Shown here piece by piece: positions 48,136 to 56,391 of a stretch of 64,000 nt of DNA (the stretch's first letter is position 1; every line of letters starts with the position of its first letter). The stretch lies in NCBI GenBank assembly GCA_964509075.1, contig CAZDWC010000004.1, forward strand, positions 248,001-312,000, read 5' to 3'. The position numbers were made by a program, and so were the translations under genes. This DNA is from UBA7239 sp964509075 (GTDB taxonomy: Bacteria; Pseudomonadota; Gammaproteobacteria; Pseudomonadales; UBA7239). Under the pieces are notes generated by a model. The model saw only the letters and a program-made list of their open reading frames with translations. It made no database searches and had not been told where the DNA came from.

Positions 48136-49926
48136 CTAGTTGAAGCGGTCCAGTGCTGGGGCAACACGCATGACTTCCTCGACGGTGGTCAGCCCCGCTG
48201 CGACTTTTTGTGCGCCGGACAGGCGCAAGGTGCGCATGCCTTCGCGCATGGCCTGTTGTCGCAACTGTGCGAGATCGGTCTTGTCGCTGACCAGTTCCTT
48301 GATGCTGTCGGTGAACGACAGGATTTCATAAATGCCTTCGCGGCCGCGATAGCCGGTGTTGCGGCATTCGAGGCAACCGACGGGTTTGTAGGCATGTGCA
48401 GGTGTCGCGACTTTCCACGGTCTGGTCAGCGCTTTCCAGGCTTCCTCATCAATGATGGTTTCTTCCTTGCAGTGTGGACACAGGCGACGCACCAGTCGTT
48501 GCGCCATGACGCCGAGCAATGTCGAGCGCAGCAGATAAGCGGGAATGCCGAGATCTTGCAGACGCGTAATGGCCGTCGGTGCGTCATTGGTGTGCAGCGT
48601 CGACAAAACCAGATGGCCTGTCATCGCAGCCTGCACAGCCATATCGGCCGTTTCCTGATCGCGGATCTCGCCAATCATGATGATGTCCGGATCCTGACGC
48701 ATCAGCGTGCGCACACCGGTGGCGAAGTCGACATCAATCGCGCGGTTGACCTGCATCTGGTTGAAATTTTCCTCCACCATTTCGATCGGATCCTCGATAG
48801 TCGAGACATTCACTTCCGGTGTGGCGATCTGTTTCAGCGATGAATACAGCGTGGTGGTTTTGCCGGAGCCGGTAGGGCCGGTGACCAGCACAATACCGTT
48901 GGGCTGGTTGATCATCTGCGTCCAGCGCTTGAGATCGTCATTGATCAGGCCGAGCTCCGGGAAGGTTTTCACCAGGATTTCCGGATCGAAAATCCGCATC
49001 ACCAGCTTTTCGCCAAATGCGGTAGGTAGTGTCGACATACGCAGCTCGACTTCGCTGCCGTCCGGTTTTTCCGTTTTGATGCGGCCGTCCTGCGGCTTTC
49101 GCTTTTCGGCAATATTCATGCGGCCGAGAATTTTGAGGCGACTGGTGACGGCAATCATCACGCGCGCCGGCAATTCGTAAACCTGGTGCAGCACGCCGTC
49201 GATGCGGAAACGCACCTTGCCGAATTCGCGGCGCGGTTCGATGTGAATGTCACTGGCGCGTTGTGCAAAAGCGTATTGCAGCAACCAGTCGACAATATTG
49301 ACGATGTGCTGGTCGTTGGCTTCCGGATCTTTCAGTTCTGACAGTTTCAGCAGCTGCTCGAAATTGCCTATGCTGAGGTTGTTGCCGTAATTGTTGTCGC
49401 TGGCGTTGGAAACCGAACGCGACAGTGAATAGAACTCCACCATGTAACGTGCGAGATCGGACGGTTTGACGATGACGCGCTTGATGGTGCGTTTGGCGGT
49501 CTGGCGTATGCCTTCTTCCCATGTGTAGAGATAGGGTTGGGCGCTGGCGATGGTAATGTCATCGGCGGTGGCAGCGACACAGAGAATCTGGTGGCGCTTG
49601 GCAAAAGCGAACGACATGATGTCAGTCACTGCTGTGACGTTGATCTTGAGTGGATCGATATGGAAATGCGGCTGGCCGGATTTTTCTGCCAGCCAGTCGG
49701 TGAGGCGCTCCTCATCCAGCAGTTTGCCTGGGCGCTGCTGATCCTGCAGATTCTGTTTGGCAATGAACGAGAGCGGGTGCAGCAGCGCGTTCTCGCGCGA
49801 GCGCGGCGTGCCGGCCAGATAGTTGGCGTCGCGCTTGTCCATCAGGCCATCGGCCACCAGTTCGTCCAGTGTGTTGCGCATTTCCAGCAGACGCTCCGGT
49901 GGTCGGCTGGTGACAGGGCTGCTCAT
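48136..49926 (-). CDS. PilB/GspE-type secretion or pilus assembly ATPase
   Basis: A 596-aa hexameric ATPase. Seen are an N-terminal MshEN-like domain, the central region with ASDIHIEPR, Walker A VTGPTGSGKTTTLYSSL, Asp box EDPIE, Walker B MIGEIRDQETADMA, HTNDAPTAITRL and the zinc-binding CPHC...CLECRNTGYRGR. It resembles GspE/PilB of type II secretion or type IV pili, but no pilin, PilC/GspF or secretin gene lies beside it. The start is the ATG at 49926. Confidence 0.92.
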   Translation of the reverse strand: MSSPVTSRPPERLLEMRNTLDELVADGLMDKRDANYLAGTPRSRENALLHPLSFIAKQNLQDQQRPGKLLDEERLTDWLAEKSGQPHFHIDPLKINVTAVTDIMSFAFAKRHQILCVAATADDITIASAQPYLYTWEEGIRQTAKRTIKRVIVKPSDLARYMVEFYSLSRSVSNASDNNYGNNLSIGNFEQLLKLSELKDPEANDQHIVNIVDWLLQYAFAQRASDIHIEPRREFGKVRFRIDGVLHQVYELPARVMIAVTSRLKILGRMNIAEKRKPQDGRIKTEKPDGSEVELRMSTLPTAFGEKLVMRIFDPEILVKTFPELGLINDDLKRWTQMINQPNGIVLVTGPTGSGKTTTLYSSLKQIATPEVNVSTIEDPIEMVEENFNQMQVNRAIDVDFATGVRTLMRQDPDIIMIGEIRDQETADMAVQAAMTGHLVLSTLHTNDAPTAITRLQDLGIPAYLLRSTLLGVMAQRLVRRLCPHCKEETIIDEEAWKALTRPWKVATPAHAYKPVGCLECRNTGYRGREGIYEILSFTDSIKELVSDKTDLAQLRQQAMREGMRTLRLSGAQKVAAGLTTVEEVMRVAPALDRFN

Positions 49927-50011
49927 CGGCAAAATTCCAGATTGGTATGGGCCGATTGTAGCGGTATCCGCAGGTAAATCTGCAAGACAGACCGCAAAAC
50001 CACTGGCGGCA

Positions 50012-50044
50012 GCACAAACAAAAACGCCCCGCAGTGCGGGGCGT
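50012..50044 (-). terminator. Rho-independent terminator after cytochrome c5
   Basis: Minus strand ACGCCCCGC-ACT-GCGGGGCGT followed by TTTTGTTTG, 17 bases after the stop codon. Confidence 0.92.
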
Positions 50045-50060
50045 CTCGTGCTGGGGGCAC

Positions 50061-50480
50061 TTATTTGCCGATCTTGACCAACATGTAGTCGACGGTAGCT
50101 TTCAGCTCGTCGTCACTGCAGGCCATGCACAGGCCTTTGGGAGGCATGGCGTTGAAGCCGCCAATGGCGCTCTTGTAGAGGCCATCCTTGCCGCGTGCAG
50201 CAAGACGGGGTTCCCAGGCTGCTGCGTCACCGATTTTGGGTGCGCCTGCAGCGCCTGTGGAGTGACAACCGGTACAGGAGGTATTGAAAACCTGCTCGCC
50301 GGATTTGGCAGCACCACCCGCTGCGGCAACCGGTGCGGCGGCGCAGGGTTCACCAGCCTTGCACACCTGGCCAACCGGCGCGGTATTGGCAGCGGCCTTG
50401 TCTTCAGCCTGTACAGAAAAAGCACACAGCAGGGCAATGCCGGCTGCAACAGCGGAAAGCGATTTGATAAAGGTTTTCAC
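50061..50480 (-). CDS. Cytochrome c5-type monoheme cytochrome
   Basis: A 139-aa protein with a signal peptide (MKTFIKSLSAVAAGIALLCAF, cut after VQA) and one heme site CTGCH. AMPPKG supplies the distal Met, and CMACSDDELK the extra cysteine pair seen in c5 cytochromes. An Ala/Pro-rich linker with C-x5-C sits between the signal and the heme domain. A periplasmic electron carrier; partner oxidase not in the window. Confidence 0.92.
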   Translation of the reverse strand: MKTFIKSLSAVAAGIALLCAFSVQAEDKAAANTAPVGQVCKAGEPCAAAPVAAAGGAAKSGEQVFNTSCTGCHSTGAAGAPKIGDAAAWEPRLAARGKDGLYKSAIGGFNAMPPKGLCMACSDDELKATVDYMLVKIGK

Positions 50481-50611
50481 GAGATGTCTCCTGTAGACAA
50501 GCTGAAAGCGGGGTGATTATAGCCCTGAGCTGCTGCCCGTGACAGTGACAGAAGATCGCAGCGCAGCAATCTTCTGCCTCAGGTCAAGCGTTTGCGCTAC
50601 AGGAGACAGGC

Positions 50612-51748
50612 TCAGGCCTTCTTGTCGTCAAAGAAGGATTTCATGCCGTCAAACCAAGACGACTTCTTCGGCGAGTTGGCCTTGCCTTCAGTGCTGGACT
50701 GGAACTGGCGCAGCAGGTCTTTTTGCTGCTTGGTCAGGTTCACCGGTGTTTCGATGGTGACCTTGCAGATCAGGTCGCCGGCCTGTCCGCCGCGTATCGG
50801 CACTACACCCTTGCCACGCAAGCGGAATAACTTGCCGGTCTGGGTTTCTTCCGGCACTTTCAGCATCACCTTGCCGTCGAGTGTCGGCACTTCCAGGTCG
50901 CCGCCGAGTGCTGCATCGACAAAGCTGATCGGCACTTCGCAGTACAGGTTCTTGCCTTCGCGCTCGAAGATCTTGTGCGGGCGCACGGCGATCTGCACAT
51001 AGAGGTCGCCGCTGGGGCCGTTGTCGGTACCGGCTTCGCCTTCGCCGGCGAGGCGGATGCGGTCACCATTGTCGACACCGGCCGGAATTTTCACCGACAG
51101 CGTTTTTTCTTCTTCCACGCGGCCGTGTCCACGACAGGTGCCGCAGGGGTCGCTGATGGTGGTGCCCTTGCCGCGACAATGCGGACAGGTCTGCTGCACG
51201 GCAAAAAAGCCCTGCTGCATGCGCACCTGGCCGATGCCGTTACAGGTCTTGCAGGTCACGGGTTTGGAGCCGGCCTTGGCGCCGGAGCCCTCGCAGGTTT
51301 TGCACGCGACCAATGTCGGCACGCGAATCTTGGTGCTGGTGCCGCGCACCGCTTCTTCCAGATCGATTTCGAGGTTGTAGCGCAGGTCCGAGCCGCGCTG
51401 CGGGCCGCCGCGCGCGCGCCCACCGCCACCACCGCCGAAAATATCGCCGAACACGTCGCCGAAAATATCGCTGAAATTGCCGAAGCCGGCGCCGCCAGCA
51501 CCACCGCCCATGCCGCCGGTGCCGTCGAACGCGGCATGGCCCATGCGGTCATAAGCGGCGCGTTTCTGCGCGTCGCTGAGAATCTCGTAAGCCTCGGAGG
51601 CTTCCTTGAATTTCTCCTCGGCATCCTTGTCATCCGGATTGCGGTCCGGATGGAATTTCATAGCGTTGCGTTTGTAGGCTTTCTTGATTTCCGCCTCGTC
51701 CGCATCTTTCTTGACGCCCAGTACTTCGTAGTAATCGCGTTTGGCCAT
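50612..51748 (-). CDS. dnaJ: Chaperone DnaJ
   Basis: A 378-aa Hsp40. J-domain with the HPD motif (KFHPDRNP), a Gly/Phe-rich stretch, four CxxCxGxG zinc repeats (CKTCEGSG, CKTCNGIG, CPHCRGKG, CGTCRGHG) and the C-terminal substrate-binding domain. It stimulates DnaK ATPase. It starts about 80 bases after dnaK; no terminator is visible between them, so co-transcription from the grpE sigma-32 promoter is likely. Confidence 0.98.
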   Translation of the reverse strand: MAKRDYYEVLGVKKDADEAEIKKAYKRNAMKFHPDRNPDDKDAEEKFKEASEAYEILSDAQKRAAYDRMGHAAFDGTGGMGGGAGGAGFGNFSDIFGDVFGDIFGGGGGGRARGGPQRGSDLRYNLEIDLEEAVRGTSTKIRVPTLVACKTCEGSGAKAGSKPVTCKTCNGIGQVRMQQGFFAVQQTCPHCRGKGTTISDPCGTCRGHGRVEEEKTLSVKIPAGVDNGDRIRLAGEGEAGTDNGPSGDLYVQIAVRPHKIFEREGKNLYCEVPISFVDAALGGDLEVPTLDGKVMLKVPEETQTGKLFRLRGKGVVPIRGGQAGDLICKVTIETPVNLTKQQKDLLRQFQSSTEGKANSPKKSSWFDGMKSFFDDKKA

Positions 51749-51828
51749 GGTGCTGTCTCGTTGCCCGTCATTAACACAAAAGCGCGGACGAACCGCGCTC
51801 TGTGTTGTTCGTCTTCAGCTGACTGGAA

Positions 51829-53733
51829 TTACTTGTCTTTCACTTCTTCAAATTCCGCATCGACCACATCGTCGGCGCCGCCAGCAGCTTGTGCGCCGGC
51901 GTCACCTTGTTGTGCGGCTTCCGCATACATTTTCTGTGCGAGATTGCCGGACGCTTCCGACAATTTTTGCGCAGCCGCTTCGATGCGTTCCTTGTCATCG
52001 GTTTTCACGGCTTCGTCGACTTCTTTCAGCGCCGCTTCGATGGCGGTTTTTTCTTCGTCGCTGGCTTTGTCGCCGGCTTCGGTCAACGTCTTGCGTGTGG
52101 CGTGTGCCAGACCTTCCGCCATGTTGCGCGCAGTCACCAGCTCCTCGAATTTTTTGTCCGCTTCGGCATTGGCTTCGGCATCGCGCACCATTTGCTGGAT
52201 TTCAGCATCGCTCAAGCCGGAAGACGCCTTGATAACGATGGACTGCTGTTTGCCAGTCGCCTTGTCTTTCGCGCTGACGTTGAGAATGCCGTTGGCGTCG
52301 ATGTCGAAAGTCACTTCAATCTGCGGTACGCCGCGCGGTGCGGGCGGGATGTCCGCCAGATCGAAACGGCCCAGCGATTTGTTCTGTGTGGCCTGTTTGC
52401 GTTCACCTTGCACCACGTGAATGGTTACAGCGCCCTGATTGTCTTCTGCAGTCGAGAACACGTTGGATTTGCGCGTCGGGATCGTGGTGTTTTTCTCGAT
52501 CAACGGTGTGGCCACGCCGCCCATGGTTTCGATGCCCAGCGTCAATGGTGTGACATCCAGCAGCAATACGTCTTTGACGTCGCCCGACAAGATAGCGCCT
52601 TGATACGCGGCGCCAATTGCCACCGCTTCATCCGGGTTCACGTCCTTGCGCGGCTCTTTACCGAAGAAGGCTTTTACTTTTTCCTGTACCAGCGGCATGC
52701 GCGTCTGGCCGCCGACGAGAATAACGTCGGCGATATCGGAGACTTTCAGACCGGCATCGGCCAGTGCAGTTTTCACCGGCGCCATGGAACGATCGACCAG
52801 GCCTTCTACCAGCGCTTCCAGTTTCGCGCGTGACAGCTTTACTACCAAGTGTTTCGGGCCTGTGTTGTCGGCCGTAATGTACGGCAGGTTCACTTCAGTT
52901 TGTTGAGAGGATGACAATTCGATCTTGGCTTTTTCAGCGGCCTCTTTCAGGCGCTGCATGGCCAGTGGATCACCTTTGAGATTGATGCCGTTGGTTTTCT
53001 TGAATTCTTCGGCCAGATAATCAATCAGTGCGAGGTCGAAATCTTCGCCGCCGAGGAAGGTGTCGCCGTTGGTAGACAGCACTTCGAACTGGTGTTCGCC
53101 GTCGACTTCCGCGATTTCGATAATTGAAATATCAAACGTACCGCCGCCGAGATCGTAAACAGCAATCTTGCGATCGCCTTCCTGCTTGTCCATGCCGAAA
53201 GCAATGGCAGCAGCGGTCGGTTCGTTGATGATGCGTTTCACTTCCAGGCCCGCGATGCGGCCAGCGTCTTTGGTGGCTTGACGCTGCGAATCGTTGAAGT
53301 AGGCCGGTACGGTGATAACCGCTTCGGTGACTTTCTCGCCGAGATAATCTTCAGCGGTTTTTTTCATTTTTTTCAACACTTCGGCAGAAATCTGTGGCGG
53401 CGCTTTCTTGTCGCCTTTGGCTTCTACCCACGCGTCGCCGTTGTCGGCAGCGATGATCTTGTACGGCACCATGCTGATGTCTTTTTGCACGACATCATCC
53501 TTGAAGCGACGACCGATAAGGCGCTTCACGGCAAACAGGGTGTTGGCCGGATTGGTGACAGCCTGACGTTTGGCGCTCTGGCCGACCAGCACTTCGCTGT
53601 CATCGGTGAAGGCGACGATCGATGGTGTGGTGCGATCACCTTCCGCGTTTTCGATAACTTTTACCTTGTCGCCTTCGAGAATGGCCACGCAGGAATTGGT
53701 GGTGCCGAGGTCGATACCGATAATCTTGCCCAT
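51829..53733 (-). CDS. dnaK: Chaperone DnaK (Hsp70)
   Basis: A 634-aa Hsp70: GIDLGTTNSCVAILEG at the N-terminus, IINEPTAAAIAFG, YDLGGGTFDISI and VILVGGQTRMPLVQ of the ATPase domain, then the substrate domain and a helical lid ending DDVVDAEFEEVKDK, the conserved co-chaperone tail. GGAG lies at RBS position. The gap to grpE holds a REP-like doublet. Confidence 0.99.
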   Translation of the reverse strand: MGKIIGIDLGTTNSCVAILEGDKVKVIENAEGDRTTPSIVAFTDDSEVLVGQSAKRQAVTNPANTLFAVKRLIGRRFKDDVVQKDISMVPYKIIAADNGDAWVEAKGDKKAPPQISAEVLKKMKKTAEDYLGEKVTEAVITVPAYFNDSQRQATKDAGRIAGLEVKRIINEPTAAAIAFGMDKQEGDRKIAVYDLGGGTFDISIIEIAEVDGEHQFEVLSTNGDTFLGGEDFDLALIDYLAEEFKKTNGINLKGDPLAMQRLKEAAEKAKIELSSSQQTEVNLPYITADNTGPKHLVVKLSRAKLEALVEGLVDRSMAPVKTALADAGLKVSDIADVILVGGQTRMPLVQEKVKAFFGKEPRKDVNPDEAVAIGAAYQGAILSGDVKDVLLLDVTPLTLGIETMGGVATPLIEKNTTIPTRKSNVFSTAEDNQGAVTIHVVQGERKQATQNKSLGRFDLADIPPAPRGVPQIEVTFDIDANGILNVSAKDKATGKQQSIVIKASSGLSDAEIQQMVRDAEANAEADKKFEELVTARNMAEGLAHATRKTLTEAGDKASDEEKTAIEAALKEVDEAVKTDDKERIEAAAQKLSEASGNLAQKMYAEAAQQGDAGAQAAGGADDVVDAEFEEVKDK

Positions 53734-53811
53734 GTGCTGTCTCCGCTGTGCCGCCCGTGGCGGCTATCAATTAACTTGGCTTGTATATTGGTCTGTTCAA
53801 ATCGTTTTCAA

Positions 53812-53887
53812 GTAGGGGCAGGTCTTGTGCCTGCCCAGATGTTTTGTGGTGCGACGCCATCAGGGCGGGCACAAGGCCCGCCCCTAC
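53812..53887. repeat. Inverted REP-like doublet between grpE and dnaK
   Basis: Two 25-base units in opposite orientation. The left (53812-53836) is GTAG, then GGGCAGGT-CTTGT-GCCTGCCC. The right (53863-53887) is its reverse, GGGCGGGC-ACAAG-GCCCGCCC then CTAC. Each forms an 8-bp hairpin and they differ at three positions, with a 26-base spacer. A GTAG head plus hairpin in inverted pairs is the usual form of REP elements mobilised by RAYT transposases. No RAYT is in the window. Confidence 0.85.
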
Positions 53888-53888
53888 A

Positions 53889-54398
53889 TCACGCCGATTT
53901 GGCCACTGCCACCATCGCCGGGCGCAACAGGCGGCCGTTGAGGCTGTAGCCCTTCTGCATCACGTCCACCACGGAATTGGGCGCGGCGTGCGGGGCGTCC
54001 AGCATGGCGATGGCCTGGTGGTGTTCCGGGTTGAAGTGTTCGCCGTGCGGGTTGATCAGGTTGACGCCGAATTTTTCCAGCGTCGCCAGCAGCGATTTCA
54101 GCGTCAGTTCCACGCCTTCACGGTTGGCCTCTTCTTCTGCCGGAATGGCGGCGAGGGCGCGCTCGAGGTTGTCGACGACCGGCAACAGTTCACCGGCGAA
54201 TTTCTCCAGCGCGAACTTGTGCGCTTTCTCCACATCCTGTTCCGCGCGGCGGCGCACGTTCTGCATTTCGGCGGCGCTGCGCAGCACCTGTTCCCGCGCG
54301 CCGACCAGTTCGGCCTGCAGGGCGTCGAGCTGGGCTTGCAGGGTAGCTTCCGGGCTCAGTTCTTCAATGGATTCGGCGGGTGTTTCTGGTTCGGACAC
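53889..54398 (-). CDS. grpE: Nucleotide exchange factor GrpE
   Basis: A 169-aa GrpE: an acidic N-terminus (EPETPAESIEELSPE), a long coiled coil (LQAQLDALQAELVGAREQVLRSAAEMQNVRRRAEQDVEKAHK) and the beta-domain (NPEHHQAIAM, GYSLNGRLLRPAMVAVAK). The start is a GTG at 54398, picked because GAGGAG lies just upstream and the frame upstream is leader, not protein. First gene of the grpE-dnaK-dnaJ unit. Confidence 0.95.
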   Translation of the reverse strand: MSEPETPAESIEELSPEATLQAQLDALQAELVGAREQVLRSAAEMQNVRRRAEQDVEKAHKFALEKFAGELLPVVDNLERALAAIPAEEEANREGVELTLKSLLATLEKFGVNLINPHGEHFNPEHHQAIAMLDAPHAAPNSVVDVMQKGYSLNGRLLRPAMVAVAKSA

Positions 54399-54420
54399 GG
54401 TAGGTTCTCCTCGAAAACAA

Positions 54421-54460
54421 GGGGTCAGAGTCAAAAGCGCTGGCGCGGGACTCTGACCCC
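54421..54460. repeat. 12-bp inverted repeat in the grpE leader
   Basis: GGGGTCAGAGTC (54421-54432) and GACTCTGACCCC (54449-54460) are perfect inverted copies around a 16-base loop. In grpE mRNA they form a strong hairpin just upstream of the ribosome-binding site. GGGGTCAGAGT motifs are also common in RAYT/REP-type repeats. Confidence 0.85.
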
Positions 54461-54475
54461 AATGGATGGGCAGGG

Positions 54476-54503
54476 ATATGGGGCCAGCTGGCAGCTTTTC
54501 AAG
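54476..54503 (-). promoter_or_regulatory. Sigma-32 heat-shock promoter of grpE-dnaK-dnaJ
   Basis: Minus strand CTTGAAA (54503-54497), a 13-base spacer and CCCCATAT (54483-54476). This matches the sigma-32 consensus CTTGAAA-N11-16-CCCCATnT at every defined base, and lies about 80 bases before the grpE start. Confidence 0.92.
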
Positions 54504-54546
54504 GCGCCCCCTACAATGCCCGCCGCAGTGAGGGGGGTAGAGGCGG

Positions 54547-56385
54547 ATGATTCGAGCTAAGCACGGGGCGGCGGCAATACTGCTGGCGGCATTGTCGGCA
54601 CTGCCGGTATTGTCGTCTGCCGGCCCGACGACAGAAGCATTGGCTGATGATCCCCAGTGGCTGGCCCTGCTGCATATGCGTCGTGGCTTGACGGGCACCT
54701 ACCACAGCGAGGTCGACGCCGAGGACTTTTTCCTGTCCGGCTCGGATCACGATGCCGCTGCCGAACTGCAGGCGACGCTGGAAGCCCTGCAGTCGCGCGG
54801 TGTCGGCCCCGGCAGCGCCTGGTGCCGCTTCCCGGCGCGGGCGCAATTTCTGGCTGGCCATTTCAGTCTGCAGGCGCCGGAAGGCCTGCAATGCGCAGAG
54901 CTGGACAACTGGCGTGCGCAATTCCACAGCGACGAGGCGGTGCTGGTGTTTCCCGAGCCCTACATGGGCAATGTCGCCTCGATTTTCGGCCACACCTTCC
55001 TGCGACTGGACTCTGCGGACAAGCGCGCCCACCCGGTCCTGCTGTCCAAGGCCATGAGCTACTACGCCGACGTCGCTTCAGCCGGCAATACCGTGAGCTA
55101 CATCGCCAAGGGGCTGGCGGGCGGTTTCGAGGGTGTGATCGAAGTGGCGCCGTATTTTCGCAAGCTGCGCAAGTACAGCGACAACGAAGATCGCGACATC
55201 CGCGAATACCGGCTGGCGCTGACGCCGGCGCAAATCCGTTTGTTCATTGACCATGCCTGGGAAGTGCGCGGCCACAGCTTCCATTACTTCTTTTTGACGG
55301 AGAATTGCTCCTATCGCCTGATCGCCATGCTCGACGTGGTGTCGCCCACACATCGCGTGCGCGAGGTGTTCAACTGGGATGCGATGCCGGTGGATACGGT
55401 CACCGCATTGCGCGATAACCACCTGATAGCCGCCGAAAAGTATGTACCCTCCAATCGCAAGCGGTTTTACGAGGCGGTGGCGGCGCTGACACCGGCGCAG
55501 CGTGCACAGCTGCTGGCGCTGGCTCGCGGTGAGGTGCACGACGACGATGTAGAGGACCTGCACGTGCTGTCACTGGCGGCGGATTACAGCGCGATGCGTG
55601 TGCGTACCGATCCAGCGCACGCCGGCGTGCACGGCGCCCAGGTCAACCGTTTGATACGCCGCCAGGCCGACTCTGGCCAGCTGCCGCCGGTGACAGTGAC
55701 GCAATTGCAAGGCAGTGACCCTACGGTGACCGGTCACCGCCAGATGCGTGCGCAGGCCGGGTTCAGCCATGAAGAAGGCCATGATTTCCTGCAGTTGGGC
55801 CTGCGCGCGGCCTACCACGATTTTTATGATCCGCAACAGGCGTATCAGCCGGCGACCTCGCTGGAAGTGCTGGACCTGCGCCTGCGCCGTGACCTGGCGG
55901 ACGGCGATATCGGTCTGGAGCGCATGCGCTGGTTCGCACTGGGTTCCTACAACAGCCGCGATGATTTCTTCAAGCCGCAATCCTGGGGCTTCAGCCTGTC
56001 GCGCCAGCGCGAGCTGATCGAGGGCGAACCGGAGCTGTTGCATGTCGTCGACGGCTATCGCGGACTGGCATTGGATTGTGGTGAATGGCTATGCCACGGC
56101 GAGGTGATCGCCGGCGTGCTCGGCGGCAGTGCGCTGGATCTGGGCTGGACGGCTCGTGCCGGCCTGCGCGCCGGGGCGCTGTATCAGCACGGCCCCTGGA
56201 GTGTTTCGGCGGACATCAGTGAACAGCAATACCTGGCAGGCGAGCATCGCGCCGTTGCCGGTATCGCGCTGGGTGCCGGTTATACCCTCGCACGGGACAC
56301 GGCGCTACAGGCCAGCTACCAGCGCGAGGATGACGGCGCAGGCAACCGGGAAATCCTGATGCTGTCGCTACGCCAGTTTTTCTGA
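54547..56385 (+). CDS. DUF4105 periplasmic protein with C-terminal barrel-like domain
   Basis: A 612-aa exported protein (signal peptide to about SSAGP). Residues 90-290 match DUF4105, the Lnb-type N-terminal domain: EPYMGNVASIFGHTFLRLD, SYYADVASAGNTVSYIAKGLAGGFEGV and FFLTENCSYRLIAMLD, with a conserved His and Cys. Lnb is a lipoprotein N-acyltransferase, so a lipid or thioester-type reaction is possible. The last 230 residues alternate polar/hydrophobic and end LMLSLRQFF, like an outer-membrane barrel. It is divergent from grpE. Confidence 0.87.
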   Translation: MIRAKHGAAAILLAALSALPVLSSAGPTTEALADDPQWLALLHMRRGLTGTYHSEVDAEDFFLSGSDHDAAAELQATLEALQSRGVGPGSAWCRFPARAQFLAGHFSLQAPEGLQCAELDNWRAQFHSDEAVLVFPEPYMGNVASIFGHTFLRLDSADKRAHPVLLSKAMSYYADVASAGNTVSYIAKGLAGGFEGVIEVAPYFRKLRKYSDNEDRDIREYRLALTPAQIRLFIDHAWEVRGHSFHYFFLTENCSYRLIAMLDVVSPTHRVREVFNWDAMPVDTVTALRDNHLIAAEKYVPSNRKRFYEAVAALTPAQRAQLLALARGEVHDDDVEDLHVLSLAADYSAMRVRTDPAHAGVHGAQVNRLIRRQADSGQLPPVTVTQLQGSDPTVTGHRQMRAQAGFSHEEGHDFLQLGLRAAYHDFYDPQQAYQPATSLEVLDLRLRRDLADGDIGLERMRWFALGSYNSRDDFFKPQSWGFSLSRQRELIEGEPELLHVVDGYRGLALDCGEWLCHGEVIAGVLGGSALDLGWTARAGLRAGALYQHGPWSVSADISEQQYLAGEHRAVAGIALGAGYTLARDTALQASYQREDDGAGNREILMLSLRQFF

Positions 56386-56391
56386 GCTGAT

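Noticed and set aside
46645..48843. 732-codon open frame on the plus strand
   Set aside because: It lies antisense to glnE and the PilB-type gene, both of which have clear domain motifs; the translation is His/Gln/Ala-rich without any family signature.
50975..52420. 481-codon plus-strand frame opposite dnaJ and dnaK
   Set aside because: Shadow frame; dnaJ and dnaK are certain.
54500..54515. Possible further REP unit (minus strand GTAGGGGGCGCC)
   Set aside because: It has a GTAG head but no clean hairpin follows, and the bases are accounted for by the sigma-32 promoter region and the DUF4105 leader.
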